DNA from: Haemonchus contortus
Taxonomy: Eukaryota > Nematoda > Chromadorea > Rhabditida > Trichostrongylidae
DNA: 64,000 nt
Direction of reading: 5' to 3'
Assembly: GCA_000469685.2 (NCBI GenBank)
Contig: LS997566.1
Span: 23,954,432-24,018,431 of the forward strand
Of this stretch, positions 1 through 12,482 are shown one piece after another; the first letter of the stretch is position 1, and each line of letters begins with the position of its first letter. The notes beneath the pieces were generated by a model, which ran no database searches, had not been told where the DNA came from, and saw only the letters and a program-made list of their open reading frames with translations. The position numbers and the translations under genes are program-made.

Positions 1-207
1 GAGGCTGGTTTATGGTTGAGAGCGGCGGTGTTTCAACCACTTAAAATCCAAAGTCGCGTAACCCTGAGGTTTATCTAGTTATAAAATACTCAGCATATTA
101 ATGATTTTATCTTGTGCAGGAAATCCCCCGGAAAGATTATTGCATAGAGCTAATTCTCAAGCATTCAGAAGTAGCAGGTACATATAAACCCGAGCGTTCG
201 CTTTCAG

Positions 208-3200
208 TTAATGCCGGAAATGCTTCCTCAAGGAAATGGCCCAACAGTTCTCCCCATCCACGAAATCAACAGAGACGCAAACCTCAGCGAGTTCTTGTAC
301 CAAGCGGACATGGTTCTCACTATGTGAGTTCTGAGCACAAGTCTGTGCCGTTCTTCTTCATTTTATTCGACGTTGCAGAACTCAAGCGGAGCAGCTCGGG
401 AACGACAATGAAGGCGCTCGGGCAAAGCGTCAGGCTTACCGCGACATATTCTATCCAAACACAATTTGGGGGAGGACAGTTTTCTACTTTTTTGATCCAA
501 CAGCACGTAAGTCAGAGAAGTATGCGACTGTGTTATTTTGCAAACTGGTTTGGTCCTTATGCAAGCAATACGCTCGTATGAAGTCTTCTTTTCCAACCCA
601 ATAAACGACATGTTAATAAATGATAAACATATAAGTGTGTATGGCAGTAATAAATAGTTTAGCGGATGGAATGTTCTTTGTTTATAGCCAAATAGGACTA
701 CGCTCTCTGATGAATCCCTTTCACAGAAGCGACAACTCAATGAATTTTTTGCTCTTTATTTTTTTGGTCTCTGTACCTCTGCACCACTGTGCTATAAATC
801 ACACTCAAAAACATAGCCTTCTTTGGAAGACAGCCTAATAATCTTTCGCTGTCATTGGATCGATGGGCTTTTTTTCACTTTTTTATTCTGTCGTAATTCC
901 ATATTCCTCAGTGTCTTTGGCTACCTCATGATGTATCTTTCTGAAATATCTACAAAGGGTATCATTACTTCTTCATCCGTAAACTTTGTTATGCGCTGTC
1001 TGCGCAGTTTTTCAAATCTAAACTAAATTTCACTTTACAACTAACTTTCACATGTCCATCCTCCTCCCCCCCCCCCCCTTATTGTTGGCTTCTTCGCTAC
1101 GATATTATGCAAAATATCACAATTATTAATGGAAACCAAGCACTGCTGTAATTCATTTTCAAAAATTCATTATCTATAGTCAACTCCACAGCTCTCGGTA
1201 TCTCGTTCCGTGAGCTCTTTTGTCACTTCTCTCGGTCCTACATGGCCAAATAGAACAAAATACAGCATACCGACCATATTTTTCAACTTATAAAAGATTA
1301 TTTCTCTCACCCTTAGCATACTTATAAATACCTTGATTTTAAGCCACTGATGTTAAAGCAGCGTTCTCAGCCGCGGCTCAATTCTGGCAGAGCAACACAT
1401 GCATCAAATTCGTCGAAGATAGCACAGGTCGTACCGAATCTTTTCTTCATTTGTTGGAATGTAACAGATTATATTCAGCGCTCAATAGGATAAGGGTGTT
1501 CAAAGGTGATGGATGCTACTCTTACGTAGGAAAAGTCGGTGGACAACAAGACTTGTCACTGGGAAAAGGATGTGAAAGCGTAAGCGTTCAGTAAGTTACA
1601 GCGATTGCCACGTTTCATAGCGGCAATATTCTAGGTGGGAACAGCTGCACACGAACTCGGTCACGCCCTGGGATTCTTCCACTCCCAATCAAGGGTGGAC
1701 CGGGACTCTGCTATCAGTATAATCGTGGATAACATTCAAGTAAGTTTGATTAAAAAATTGAGTAACTACGGTACAAAAATGTCAGTGGTCTCCAATGAAG
1801 GAAAGTTTGACTCATTCGTCGAGCTCTACAAAAAGATGGAGTTAAAATCTGAAAAATCCAACTCTGAGGTTATAGCTCATCAAAGATCCTGAAGGTTCGA
1901 CATAAGCAACACTGCTTGCTAGAATTACGACCATAAGGATTCCTCTTTTGTTGTAAACAAATATTTTCTGTGTTGTGGAGTAGCCAACATATACCAAAAT
2001 TGGACGGAAAATACATTGCCGCATTTCTCAGGCTGTACTGGCTATTTCGATACCAATTTTTTAATGGATGAATTTGGTCAAGCGGTAATTTTGAATGACA
2101 AGGACTTTTTGTATTGAATGATAACAAATATAAGTCCATTCTTATTCTCAGTGATTGAATGATACAACTACACTGGTGTGCAAAACTTAGAGGCGAAATG
2201 GATAATGTAACATAAAGAATCATGGACTCGGTGGAAATAAATGAAAGTGTGGGGGTATGTGGCCAGGCTTCCCTTCGTAGAAAAATAATTCAAATAAGGC
2301 GCGAAATATGGCGCAGCGCAAATCGAGGCAATTGATAGGTAGGAGACAACAAAAATTTGTTAACCAGCGAGTAGCTACAAAGTACTGTTGTGGTGTCCTT
2401 CTATACGTCATGTCCCACAGTCGTCATTTGGATGACTTCACACAGGGAAGGATCATCGGGAAACTCGAAGAAGCTCGAACCACGACCAGGGTGGTTCAGG
2501 AGCTCGGTATCGCTCACAGCGTTGTTTCATGTGCATTGAGAGCATTTCGAACCACTGAGGAGAGGAAGTGGTCAACCAAGATCAATAACATCAAGGGATG
2601 ACCGCTACATTGTGCAGCAGGCAAGATGAGATCCATGTCAACCAGCTTCGGTGATTGCAACGACGTTTAACAGGACTTCAAGGTAAGCCCATCTCACGCA
2701 CCACAGTGGCACGGCGACTGCATGGTGGCGGTCTATTCGCCCGATGACCGCTACGTTGTGTTCCTTTGACCCTCGTGCATCGGCGAGACCCGTTTAAAGT
2801 GGTGCCAGGACATCGCGAATGGACCGATGAGGAATGGAGTCAAGTGCTCTTTTCGGATGACAGCATATCAACTCTGACTGGTGATTCTGGACGCACTTAT
2901 GGCGAGAGGTGGGAACACGCAACTTTCACAGAAACATTGTGCGTCTTTTCAGGGCTTCAGGGGGCCCTGAATTAATTTTCATGGACGACGATGCGAGACT
3001 GCACCGAACAGCACAGGTGGAGGAACTTCTGGCACAAGAGGATATACGGCGAATGGAGGGGCCTGCCCGTTCCTCCGACCTAAATCCCATCGAGCACGTG
3101 TGGGATGCTGTGAGTAGATGCACCAGTGACCATCCAGCAATTGTGAGTTTTGCTGCTAGAGGAGTGGAATGCCTTACCACAAGAACTCATTGCCAACCTC

Positions 3201-6200
3201 GTGGAAAGTATGGGATCGCGTTGCAAAGCATGTGCTGCTGTCCGTAGTCCCTGTTAAGAACCCACCTTGTTAAGAACCGCGTCGCTTTTCTTGAGGCACC
3301 AGGATAAAATGTGAAGACCTATGTGTAATGTCTGAATAAAAATGTCTTATCTGCTAGTCTCGTTTCGACTTTCTGTCAGTTGCTTTCTGTGCAATACTGT
3401 TATGGTTACTTATAGCCCAGCTTTGTGGATCAGTTCGACAAAGAGTCACCAGCTACCAACTACAACTATGGAATGCCATATGACTTCGGAAGCATTATGC
3501 AGTACGGAGCAACGAGGTGAGCTCTCAAAAAAGAAATCACAAATTGTTCGAATCGCCCTGGTCATTGCTTTTTTCAATATCGTGGAAGAGGATACAAATG
3601 AAAAAGTCGGGGAATTGATTCCATTCTTCATTCCCGTTTTTTGTTCAGGTTGCTTATCGTTCTTCACCCTAACCCTCTGCAACAACACTTTTTCATGTGA
3701 TTACTGTGAGCGTCTTATGTAGAGCTCCCTACTCTAGGAGGGCTAACTCCCACTCAATCGAAAACTAAGACGCTGACAACCGGGAACAGTCCACAAGCAG
3801 ATTGCAGTCAATAATATGTGCTAGGCGCCGGGTGTGATATTTCGGGTTAATGGAAGACCGTTCTCCAGCCAAACGCCTTGGATGGATGATGTAAGAGACT
3901 TGGAGCTTCACGTTGTCATGCAATCATTTCCTCCACTTCAACACAACAACGTAAAGATTTTTGCCGGAATTCTCTCATTCTGTTGTTCGTACCATGTCTA
4001 CTGACCTACTCAGTTCCAAAAATCGGTAGCTCAGTTTATGGTTCAGAGCGAACCAACGCAAGAGCAGAGCACTTATTATAAAAGCTTCTATGTAGACAAG
4101 GATAGCGAAAGTACTGGGACTCTTTCAATTTCAAACCTAGTAGGCAGCACAGAATGATTTGTAGTAAGTCGTATATGCATCAGTAGCCGTGCACTGTATC
4201 TATCCGTGCACTGACTTGAGCTAATCCGCGAGAGAAAAAACATGTAACAGCAAGACTAAGGGGGATCAAAAAATAAGAGAAATATGACTCGAGGAAAGAA
4301 GTGGGTGGGAACAAGTAAAACAGCAATGGAAAGAGAATGTCATTAAGCTGGGGCGCCAGAAACTTCCGTCAGCTGATTAAATATATCGGCAGGCAAAAGC
4401 TTGTTGTTGGCAAAAGGCACTAGGAGCCTGTGGTTTAGCAACCTCAACAGCTAGTCTTTACTTCGTGACGCCTTGATGGTAAATGAAAGCATGAAAAAAC
4501 GGGGATACAGGGTCAGCCCACTCAGCACCGCTAGCCGGAGCTATTTCGAGGAGGACCTATATAGTTGCCTCTCGAGCTGAATACTACCTCAAGCGGAAAA
4601 CCGGGCCCTAGCGGCAATAGAATGAACCTGTGTCAACTGCTGACCCTACTCGTTGCAGAGAAGGGGAGCAGCATCAACTAAAAAATGTCACACCCACAGA
4701 ACGTACGAAAGAAAATCGGAAACGTAGTACAGTAACATCTGGTAGAACCTGCAATGGCGAAAGGAGAGAATTAATGAAGTGTAACCATAAGTATGACGTA
4801 AATACACTTCTACTTACATCATTAACAGAGGCTAACAAGCACATTCAAGCTTAACTGATCAGAAAAACAAAAATGTTGCGAAGTCACAGAGGTTGAAAGA
4901 GAATTGGAGGAACAGTAGAAGAAGAACAAGAATTAATCTTGCATACAGGTAGTGGTGGACAAGTAGCGTTGCCCCTAGGCAACAGTCACGATTATCGGTG
5001 TATCGAATCATATCAAACAAGCAGGATCGAAATAACAGCAAAGTAAAAAAGCGATAGCAACGAGAGATATCTACAATCCTGCAATGTTCAAACAGGACAG
5101 AATGTTCATTTTATTAAGCAGACTACGAAAAACTGAGGAATTGGATGAACCTTTGGTTTGCTCTGGTAAAATCTGCAGCCGCCTAGCAGCGCGACAGAAA
5201 AAATCCTGTACTTTTGCTAAATGTGGTTTCTCTAGAGGCACACAGTTGAATCCAAAGTAAAGCTTTTCGTACGACCGTAACTTGGTCGGAGTACTCAGTA
5301 TTCGTTCGCCTTCAATTTAGTCTCCATGCATTATACTCGAGAACACACCAAATCATGACAGATTTTGCGCTAGAGAAGGGTTTTTGGGCCAGAAAGCCTT
5401 AGCCTTACCATAAGTGGGAAAAGAGTAAAAATACGTGCAATTTAGCATGAACTGTTACTTGAGGAGTCTAGCGCGCGCTTGATGCACCTTTTCATTTCCT
5501 GCTTGGCATTTTTGTCTCCAAACTTGACAGCATTGTTCAAACTTTGGAATCACCATACTTTCATAAAGCTTCAAAAAAATTTTTTGGATCTTGTTATAAT
5601 CATTCCTAAAAAGGAAGTATATATTTTTCAGTGTTTTCGGAACAGTGCCATCAGTATGGCTCGTGAAGTCAAGAATGGAGGCCTTTAGATTTCTCATAAT
5701 AGTCCGGCTCTGAAGATCAGTGTCATTGCATCGGTGTTCGAAACCTTGACTATCCGCTGCATGCACCACAAAAGATTTCGATGGATTGACACGTGATTCA
5801 CAGTCGGAGACCACTTCATCATCTCCTCTATGGAGTAAGAGAGCGCATGAAATATTTCACCGTGGTTATCTTCATAGTTAACGGCGTTAAGAACCCACGA
5901 GTAGCTTGTTAGCCCGGCTGGAGCTGAATAAAGTGGCTCCCGTGTTACTCTCCAGTTACTCAAATGCAAGCTTTTGACTGAATCGATGTGTATGATACGA
6001 ATCTGCCTACAGGCCCTCCATACACACATGCATGGATACCCTTGTAAGAAAAGAGAAGGTATACACAGAGAAGGTATCGATCCAACACACCCTAGAGAGG
6101 AGTCAGAACTCCAATTCACCTGCGTCTCTGGACGATGCCCAGTGGCTCTTGATATGCGATGCACTCTCCTAACCGCCATCTTTGTCGAACCATCTAGCGT

Positions 6201-9200
6201 AGTCTTCGACCAGCTAGATATCCTTCTAGGGAGAAATTACAGTGATGGAGATTCGAAGAAAGTGTCCAAGTGAAATTCTCAAGTTAATAGAAAGTAAGAT
6301 GCTAATCGCATCTTACTTTCTATTAACTACTTTGACAACAGTCTAATTCTGGGAATTGTAGAACTGGTGAATGTTTCCCTCATAACAATAGTTTTTCTTT
6401 GTTTCTTCACTGTTAGTTTGATTTTCCCATCTTACAGCTTTGTATATTTTACTTCAGCTTCGATTTTGCGTTTTTTCTTCTTACTCTGAAACCCGCAAAA
6501 TTCAATATACTTCACGACTCGATGAATCCATGCTGGCTCAATCGAGTCCGACATGAAAAATTCAAAAATTTCCACTAGCATATAACCCACAAGATTATGC
6601 ACTGGTCAACCATTTACGTATGTTCTTGGGGTACCATGACCCCAAATGGAAGTCGTATGGGGCCGCGAACTCAGGAGCGAGGTTGAGCAATATCAGGAAC
6701 TCGACGCTCTATCATCCATCTTGAGCATTCAAGAGACTTTGCATTCAGTAGATTGGTGGAAACAACAGTCTTTTCACTCTTCGAACTAGTATGTTCTCAC
6801 GTCATTTGCAGCGCTTCACGAAACGGAAGAGAAACTATGGTGTCTAAGGACGAAAACTACCAAGAAACAATGGGCTCCGATATTGTTGGCTTCTACGATG
6901 TCTCAATGATGAATGAGCATTACAATTGTAAAGGTAATCGCTCTATGTGACTTTGCCCTTTTTTTGTTAAATTCTTAAATAGTTGGTGTAATTGTGATAA
7001 CTACAACGAAACAATTCCAGTGTTGTGCCCACGCGGTAGCTCAGCTCAATGTCAGAATGGAGGCTATCCAAACCCCAATAACTGCTCGATTTGCAACTGC
7101 CCAAGTGGGTACGGTGGTAATCTTTGCAATGAAAGGGTTCGTTTCAGCTGGCTATCATTACACAATCAACAAAAATCAGACTACGCCAAGCAATTCAATG
7201 CTCAATTTTGAGTCTCAGAAAAAACGCTGAGGGAGGTGTGGGATCTCTTGTGCAAACTTAGTTCGAGAGGATGCATCCAAGTACGGGCGACCTCATTTGG
7301 TTAAATATGATAACGCTAAATGGTTAAATATGATATCTGCATACCATATTCACTCGAGAAAAAAATAAAGTGGATTAGAAGAGTGCAGAAGTGAAGCTGG
7401 AATGGAAGTGATGCTTCTAAACAAATGGAATTTGTGTGTATCACTGATTATCGTGCAATAGAGATGCTGAAATATGGAGCAAACTGTCCCATTTCCAACC
7501 ATTCATCAGCGGATCAGGATGGTGACAGGTAGTGGGAATGACTCCTCCTATAATAGCGACAATCAAGACAGCACTGGAATTAAACAGAGCGACCAGCCAA
7601 TTCATATAATCAAAGGACTCCCTACTTCACAAATTGCGCGCTCCAATCTTCCATCACAATCCTGCGATACGCGGCGGGTGCGGCGTGTGCGATGCCGTTT
7701 CCGGAAAAAAGATTCCGGATCCAGGAAAAACGGATAACGTATTGAAGTCGGATTCAAGCAACCTGACTGAATTTTGCTTTACATCGGCCGTTCTACTGAC
7801 TCTTTTTCGAGCTTAGAGCACCTAACTTTGATTACACAGAATTCGAATATGAAATGACCACAAACAGCGGTCTTAGAAATAATGGCATTTTCAAGCGAAT
7901 GCTCTTATCTTGTTCGACAGCAGAAAAAAACTGTTTATTATGACTCGCCCACACTCTTCATAGCCACAAAAAGTTCACATTGAACTGAATTACCAAATTT
8001 CTGAAATCCAGAACGACACCATAAGGTCCTCATCAGTAAATCAGCAGCATTCTTAAAAAAATTAGCGTTTACATATACGCTGGAAATTGGCTTAGACTAT
8101 GTGTCAGAATGAAGGGAGATCAGCGATTTTCCAAACATTCTGACATTCATGTTCCTTATAAGTGAAATGAATCTCCCACTTAGACAAAAAAAAAGAAAGC
8201 AGAAGAAGATTTAAGAACAGAGTATTCAAACCATGATGAACTTTGTCATTGGAAAAGGAATAACTGTGCATCATCACTCATATAGCACCAAGTGTTTGTT
8301 AGAGAACGCGGCAAAAGCGAAGACGATGGGCCAATAGCGGCGGACGTTGAGGGGTCGACTAGCTCACCGGTCAATTAGCAAGCGATCCAGCCACCCATCA
8401 CCGAAGTTAACAATGAAAATAGCACAAAAACATAATACAAAGACTTTCAACCAGTACCCTTTCCAGGCCATATCCACATTTGGTAAACAATGGAGGTCAT
8501 CGTCAAATGTGCCCCATTGTATCATACTGGGGAACTTCAAACAAACAACCTTGTTGTTTGTGAGACTATGTGTCGCTGAAAGACTCAATCTTCATTTTTT
8601 CCCGGAAGTGAAGGCAAAAATTAGAGGATACGAAAATTTATTAAACATCTGGATTCGCTATGAGCAGAGCTTTCCGTTGGTCTTACTTTAAACTCGATCG
8701 GCGTATTAAGCAAAATTTGTGACGGAGCAACTGCCCGCGACGGATTAATCTGTCGCGAACCAAATAATTCGTCGCAAATAGTCGACAGACCACATATTAG
8801 TAGCGGGATTATAGGTCTAACGCCTCTCTGGTTCAAAATTATGTTCAAATATGAGAGCATCAAATGTCGGATTTTTTTCAGCCTGATGGATGTGGAGAAA
8901 GTTTGAAAGCCGGCCCAGATTATACACAATTAGTTAGTTCTATTGGGGACGGCACAACGAGGACAAATATCGACTTCGCCAAGTGTATCTACTGGATTCA
9001 GGTCTTTTATCCTCTCATTTTTTTCGAGAAGTATGAGGACTGTTTCTGGGAGCACGGAAGACAAGAAAGTTTCTGATTGTAGGCAGATTTCGAAGAAAAA
9101 ATTAAATTTTAGGCACCAACAGGTACGCGTGTTGAAGTACGCATAGACAGCCTTCAGGGGTACACAATCGATGGATGCATTTATGGAGGAGTGGAAATCA

Positions 9201-12200
9201 AAGCTCATGCAGACCAGCTACGAACGGGATATAGGTAAAGTTAGGGTTAGTAACTAATGATGAGATTCAAGTTTCAGAAATAGATTATGGAGTTGCTTCC
9301 TTTCATCTTAAGGTCACGGGGTGATTCCCTTCCATCATAAAAAAAAACGAAATTTATGCGACGAGATCGCAGCAACCCTGACTCCAAGAATAAGCAGTGT
9401 CACTCCGAACGCTTGCTGCAATATCGTGATCTGTTTTCCTTCATTTACACCAAATGCCATTTCGTTAATATGCAGATTGAACAACCTTGATACCGTTTTC
9501 TAGGTTTTGCTCGAGATCGAGTATCGGCAAGACGTTGATTGGTGCTTCGAATCTGTTACCGGTTATAACATTCAATCGCTATGGAAGAACAACTTCTGGG
9601 CTAAGCTATCGCTATGGTGAGTTGATTTTGAAGAAAACTTTGCCGGTGGTGCCTCAGCCGCACGTTGATTGAGTCATTTGTGATTGAAAAGGGTACAAGG
9701 GTAAGGGTGAAGTTGTTGCCCCATTGTGACAAAAACGGCCAAGGGCTGATAAGCGTACCTAGAGGGATCCTTTAGCAACGACAGTGAAGAAGAATCTAGC
9801 GAGGATCTTTGGCGACTCGGCGCGGTGCGTACGGATGACAGAAACATTGGACGAAGCAGCTTACGACGGAGCGCATAAAGCGTAAAGATTGGCTGGTTTG
9901 GCTGGTGCTTTCATTATTCTCGCTCTCGATAAGCTCTCGCTCATGCAAATAGCATATCAATGAGAATGGAGCGAAGATGACGTATGTAAGAAAGAGATAG
10001 GGATGGTAATAGGCTTCGGAAAATAATGCTCCTGAAATTTGACGTAGAGTGGAATATAAATCTAAAATGACTATGAATGAAAGGAAGTGGCCGTTGCACT
10101 GAAACGTAGAATGGTGATGAGGGATGCTCGATCGTTTTTTGTAGGATCCCTGACTGTGATGGGAGACGGATGTCACGTGCACGATAAAGGTGAGATGATA
10201 GGACATTGGTGATGGCCAAGTGTGTATTGACGAGAACACCTATGCCACCGGCGCTTCTGCTGTCCCATGTTCCAAGGAATAGCTTTCCCCAGTTTCCAAA
10301 ATGGTCTGCAACGAGGGGTGTGTTCTCTTCTCGGACAGACCGAAGACGTCGTACTCGATCTTCCCGGCCTTGCACTATCAGATCTTCTATACACGCTTCC
10401 TATACAAGCGTCCGCATCGAAATTGCAGATCGCTATTCGAGTCCTTTTCCTTTTAAACAGGTCCTGGGTGTCTTTTTCATTGGAGGCGGTCTTGAATCAC
10501 ATCTTGGTTACTTCCCAGTTACTCGAATACAGGCTTTTGAATGGTCGATGTGTAGGAAACCAGCTGCATCCACATCTACTCACGTAGGCATGGATTCACC
10601 TCGAGATAAAGAGGGTGAATTGGCCCAGCTCATCAGGAATAGATTCCATCCCCTGCATACACGGGAAGTACCGCTGAATCCTTGTCCGCGACTCACTCCT
10701 CTATAAGCACCTTCGTATTCTCGTCGTCAACTGGCTATGATCCTCTTGAGAAACAACCCTAAGTAAAGGAGATCCGTAGAAAGCAATGTGTGCACTGTAA
10801 TTTCGAATGATTGCTAGACATTGAGAATGAAATAGATAAATGAGCAGTTTTTTAAAAAATGAACTTGCCAGCAGAGAGTCTTATTGCCGACCTGGGTGCA
10901 AATTGATCACATTTACCGTTTCGCTCTCGATGAACACTAACCTAATTGGCTCTTCAAATTTTATACATCAGATACAAATGATTAAATATCACAGCGAGTC
11001 ATTTCGAGCCTATCAGTTGTTGCTTGGTATCCTACAGGGTATCAAGCTTTATTCCATGTCGCTCCATTGCTTTTATGTAACGATAACGTTGGTCCAACTT
11101 TTGTGTACTCACGGCATTGAATTTAGTTGGTGAGCAAGGTGAGCAGAAAATCAGTGTTGTACAAACTACAGTAGCAACAGCAACAGGCACATCTTTAGTG
11201 ACAACTGTCGCACCCAGCCCGAGCAAGCCGTTGGTGAGGTGCATCAACTACTTCTATGAGTGAGTTTTTAAGCTCTTTTTCTTCCGTGAACACAAGAAGA
11301 TATATTGGCGATGCAATATATATATTGAAGAAGGCAAGCCTTCTCACCCACGATTAAGCAACATAGTATTAGGTTGAGTAAAAAGTTTTGATCGACTTTT
11401 CGTCCCTTTCTAGATTTTTTTGTGAGACCGTTCGGAAGGACTCCGTAATGGGTTATGGTAGACCGATCCCTAACCTGAATCTTCAGAGGGATTTATAAGT
11501 GTTCCCTCGTATGTGCTTCGCAAAAATGACTTCAACCTTCAACTCTCGTCCGAACCTGTCTGAGAGTTATCGTCTATCACGAACTACTGTAAGGTCATAA
11601 TCTACCGAAGGCTGTCGCAAATATCTGTGGTGCATCCAGAAGAATTATCGCATCCCAGCCCACGGGTGCCCCATGATGAAACATCCTCAAGACAAGCAGA
11701 GAAGTGGACTATGTCCGAGGAAGGTCTTACTGTGTCGTCGGTGGACGTTCTCAAGGAATGCTCTACTTTGGATAACCTGCTGAGGGTTCCACCGTGATCA
11801 CAGAAATTTGCGCTTCTCAGCTACAGAGTTTGGCCGACGTTCGAAAGAAGCGTCCGCAACGTGAAAATGTTTGCCTTCTTCACGACAGCGCTCAACCCCA
11901 TGTTGCGAAATCGTTTTATCAGTAAATTGCCGAACTTGTATGGGCTGTGCTGCCCCATTCCACTTATTTGTCAAGTCTCGCTCCATCTGACTACCATTCT
12001 ACCATTTTTTTCTTGCTCTGAAACATCATCTTCGCGACAGAAATTTTGGATGATTACTCGGAACTCAAAAATGAGATCTCTAGCTTTTTTGAATCACGGC
12101 CGGCACCGTTCTGGGCTTCAGGAGTCAAGAAAATGCCAGATCGCTAGACGTATGTTGAGGACAGCAATGGAGACTATACTACTGATTGAGATCCTATTTC

Positions 12201-12482
12201 AATGGAAATAAGAGTTTTCGAAGTGGAAATTGAAAAGCCGATCAAAACTTTTTACTCAACCTAATATCTCGGTAAATGTATGCATACAACTATTCCAATG
12301 AGAGACTGTAGGGGGAAAACTTGAGGTTCATTTAAAATACTCTGACTCCCAGGGACTTTTGAAAATGTTTGCGTGTCATCTTTTCACATTCTTTGTTCAG
12401 CTGCAACGTACTCGCTTTCTTCGGATACTGCCAAAGTGATAGCGTCCGCCAGCGATGTCGACGTGCTTGCAATGACTGTTAA
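208..12482 (+). CDS. Astacin-family zinc metalloprotease (NAS-like) with EGF, CUB and ShK domains, 13 exons
   Basis: Exons that I can phase: 208-323, 379-506, 1344-1427, 1479-1579, 1635-1739, 3416-3516, 6812-6933, 7021-7136, 8882-9001, 9113-9234, 9504-9616, 11127-11259, 12401-12482 (stop TAA). They total 1443 bp, exactly 481 codons, with consistent phase at every junction. Domains in order: propeptide tail; a furin-type RAKR site followed by QAYRD, the usual start of the mature enzyme; the zinc-binding HELGHALGFFH in exon 5; the Met-turn SIMQYG in exon 6; a six-cysteine EGF module in exon 8; a CUB domain over exons 9-11; a Thr/Ser linker; and a C-terminal six-cysteine ShK module ending CNDC. 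Astacins are secreted Zn endopeptidases; in nematodes they act in cuticle and matrix processing and in larval secretions. The signal peptide and start codon were not found and probably lie upstream of the window. Donors after exons 3 (GTCGTA) and 9 (GTCTTT) are weak. Introns are full of transposon fragments. The family call is very sure; exon edges are inferred by eye. Confidence 0.9.
2290..3260 (+). mobile_element. Degenerate Tc1-type transposase relic in astacin intron 5
   Basis: Three reading frames together give a Tc1-family transposase. An N-terminal helix-turn-helix segment (DDFTQGRIIGKLEEA..ELGIAHSVVS) lies at about 2420-2560. A middle block ending LFSDDS, the first catalytic Asp region, lies near 2850. 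The block FMDDDARLHRT then DLNPIEHVWD, the second Asp and the terminal Glu of a DD34E catalytic triad, lies at 2975-3105. Frameshifts, stops and an internal deletion between the first and second catalytic blocks make it non-functional. I could not pair terminal inverted repeats. It shares the strand of the host gene and lies wholly within the 1740-3415 intron. Confidence 0.8.
3517..5450 (+). other. First part of a long astacin intron with no recognisable gene
   Basis: This is the left half of the 3.3 kb intron between astacin exons 6 and 7. All open frames here are short, lack family resemblance and are not supported by paired splice sites. I see no terminal repeats or reverse transcriptase motifs. 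The intron's right half (5458-6328) holds LINE fragments and a perfect hairpin. Confidence 0.5.
5458..5690 (-). mobile_element. CR1-like LINE fragment (reverse transcriptase thumb)
   Basis: The minus-strand frame contains KNIYFLFRNDYNKIQKIFLKLY, followed by a segment with PKFEQCCQVW and VHQARARLLK. This follows the order usual in the thumb of CR1-clade reverse transcriptases (an F.LY..yVrP.LEy.s.VW block followed by the lysine/arginine-rich VQR block). Only this 3' part of ORF2 is present, so it is a dead fragment. It is directly followed on the same strand by an RTE-type 5' fragment, so two LINE families are juxtaposed in this intron. Confidence 0.5.
5690..6180 (-). mobile_element. RTE-type LINE 5' region fragment
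   Basis: No coding motif is visible. On the minus strand, stretches such as CCAGAGACGCAGGTG and AAAAGCTTGCAT are shared with the 5' leader of the larger RTE copy at 25.7-26.1 kb, in the same order and similar spacing. It therefore looks like a 5' leader remnant of the same LINE family, lying in the astacin intron in antisense orientation. Confidence 0.5.
6282..6328. repeat. Perfect 21-bp inverted repeat with 5-base loop
   Basis: The arms 6282-6302 and 6308-6328 are exact reverse complements, separated by TAATC. The structure sits in an astacin intron. It could be a MITE remnant, a snap-back repair footprint or a transcribed hairpin. No protein or terminator role can be argued. Confidence 0.85.
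7137..8881 (+). other. Astacin intron with a dispersed repeat and a short tandem duplication
   Basis: This is the intron between the EGF exon and the first CUB exon. Around 7296-7335 a short segment with GGTTAAATATGATA is duplicated in tandem. The part from about 8120 to 8700 is a dispersed repeat also found near 41.8-42.6 kb. The short open frames have no recognisable homology. Confidence 0.5.
8120..8700 (+). repeat. Unclassified dispersed repeat, copy 1
   Basis: This stretch aligns by eye, with divergence and small indels, to 41770-42620 in the same orientation. Shared landmarks in order are AATGAATSTCCCACTTA, GAACGCGGCAA, CGAAGTTAACAAT(A/G)AAAATAGCA, TGGTAAACAATGGA and a distal (A/T)ATCTGGATTC. 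No transposase or reverse transcriptase frame is seen, so it may be a non-autonomous element or a decayed element of unknown class. Confidence 0.6.
10130..10720 (-). mobile_element. RTE-type LINE fragment: 5' leader plus start of endonuclease
   Basis: Read on the minus strand, 10720-10440 matches the leader of the RTE copy at 25.7-26.2 kb. After it, near 10430-10190, broken frames carry endonuclease-like pieces such as LFLGTWDSRSAGGIGVLVNT, matching the same part of RTE ORFs. Frameshifts break it and it stops before reverse transcriptase. It lies antisense in the astacin intron between exons 11 and 12. The 166-codon plus-strand frame here is an antisense shadow. Confidence 0.65.
11369..12264 (+). 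mobile_element. Mariner element with intact terminal inverted repeats, internally deleted
   Basis: The left end 11369-11396 and right end 12237-12264 are inverted repeats of 28 bp with one mismatch. Both begin TTAGGTTGAGTAAAAAGTTT and are flanked by the TA target duplication (11367-11368 and 12265-12266). The plus strand carries broken mariner transposase: VCLLHD (catalytic region), then APSDYH and a C-terminus close to the right repeat. At 896 bp it is shorter than a usual ~1.3 kb mariner, and the N-terminal transposase part is poor, so it is defective. It sits in the last astacin intron. Confidence 0.9.

Noticed and set aside
120..177. Exon upstream of the astacin propeptide, between an acceptor at 119 and a donor at 178
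   Set aside because: The phase needed to join the next exon runs through an in-frame stop, so it is not used in this way.
1064..1078. C run as a regulatory or telomeric element
   Set aside because: It is a simple homopolymer in an intron with no repeat unit.
1740..1892. Extension of the zinc-motif exon as a longer open frame
   Set aside because: A strong donor at 1740 and the perfect continuation at 3416 show the exon ends at 1739; the extension is intron.
10206..10706. 166-codon plus-strand frame as a gene
   Set aside because: It is antisense to an RTE leader and endonuclease fragment; similar antisense frames appear over the 25.7 kb copy.
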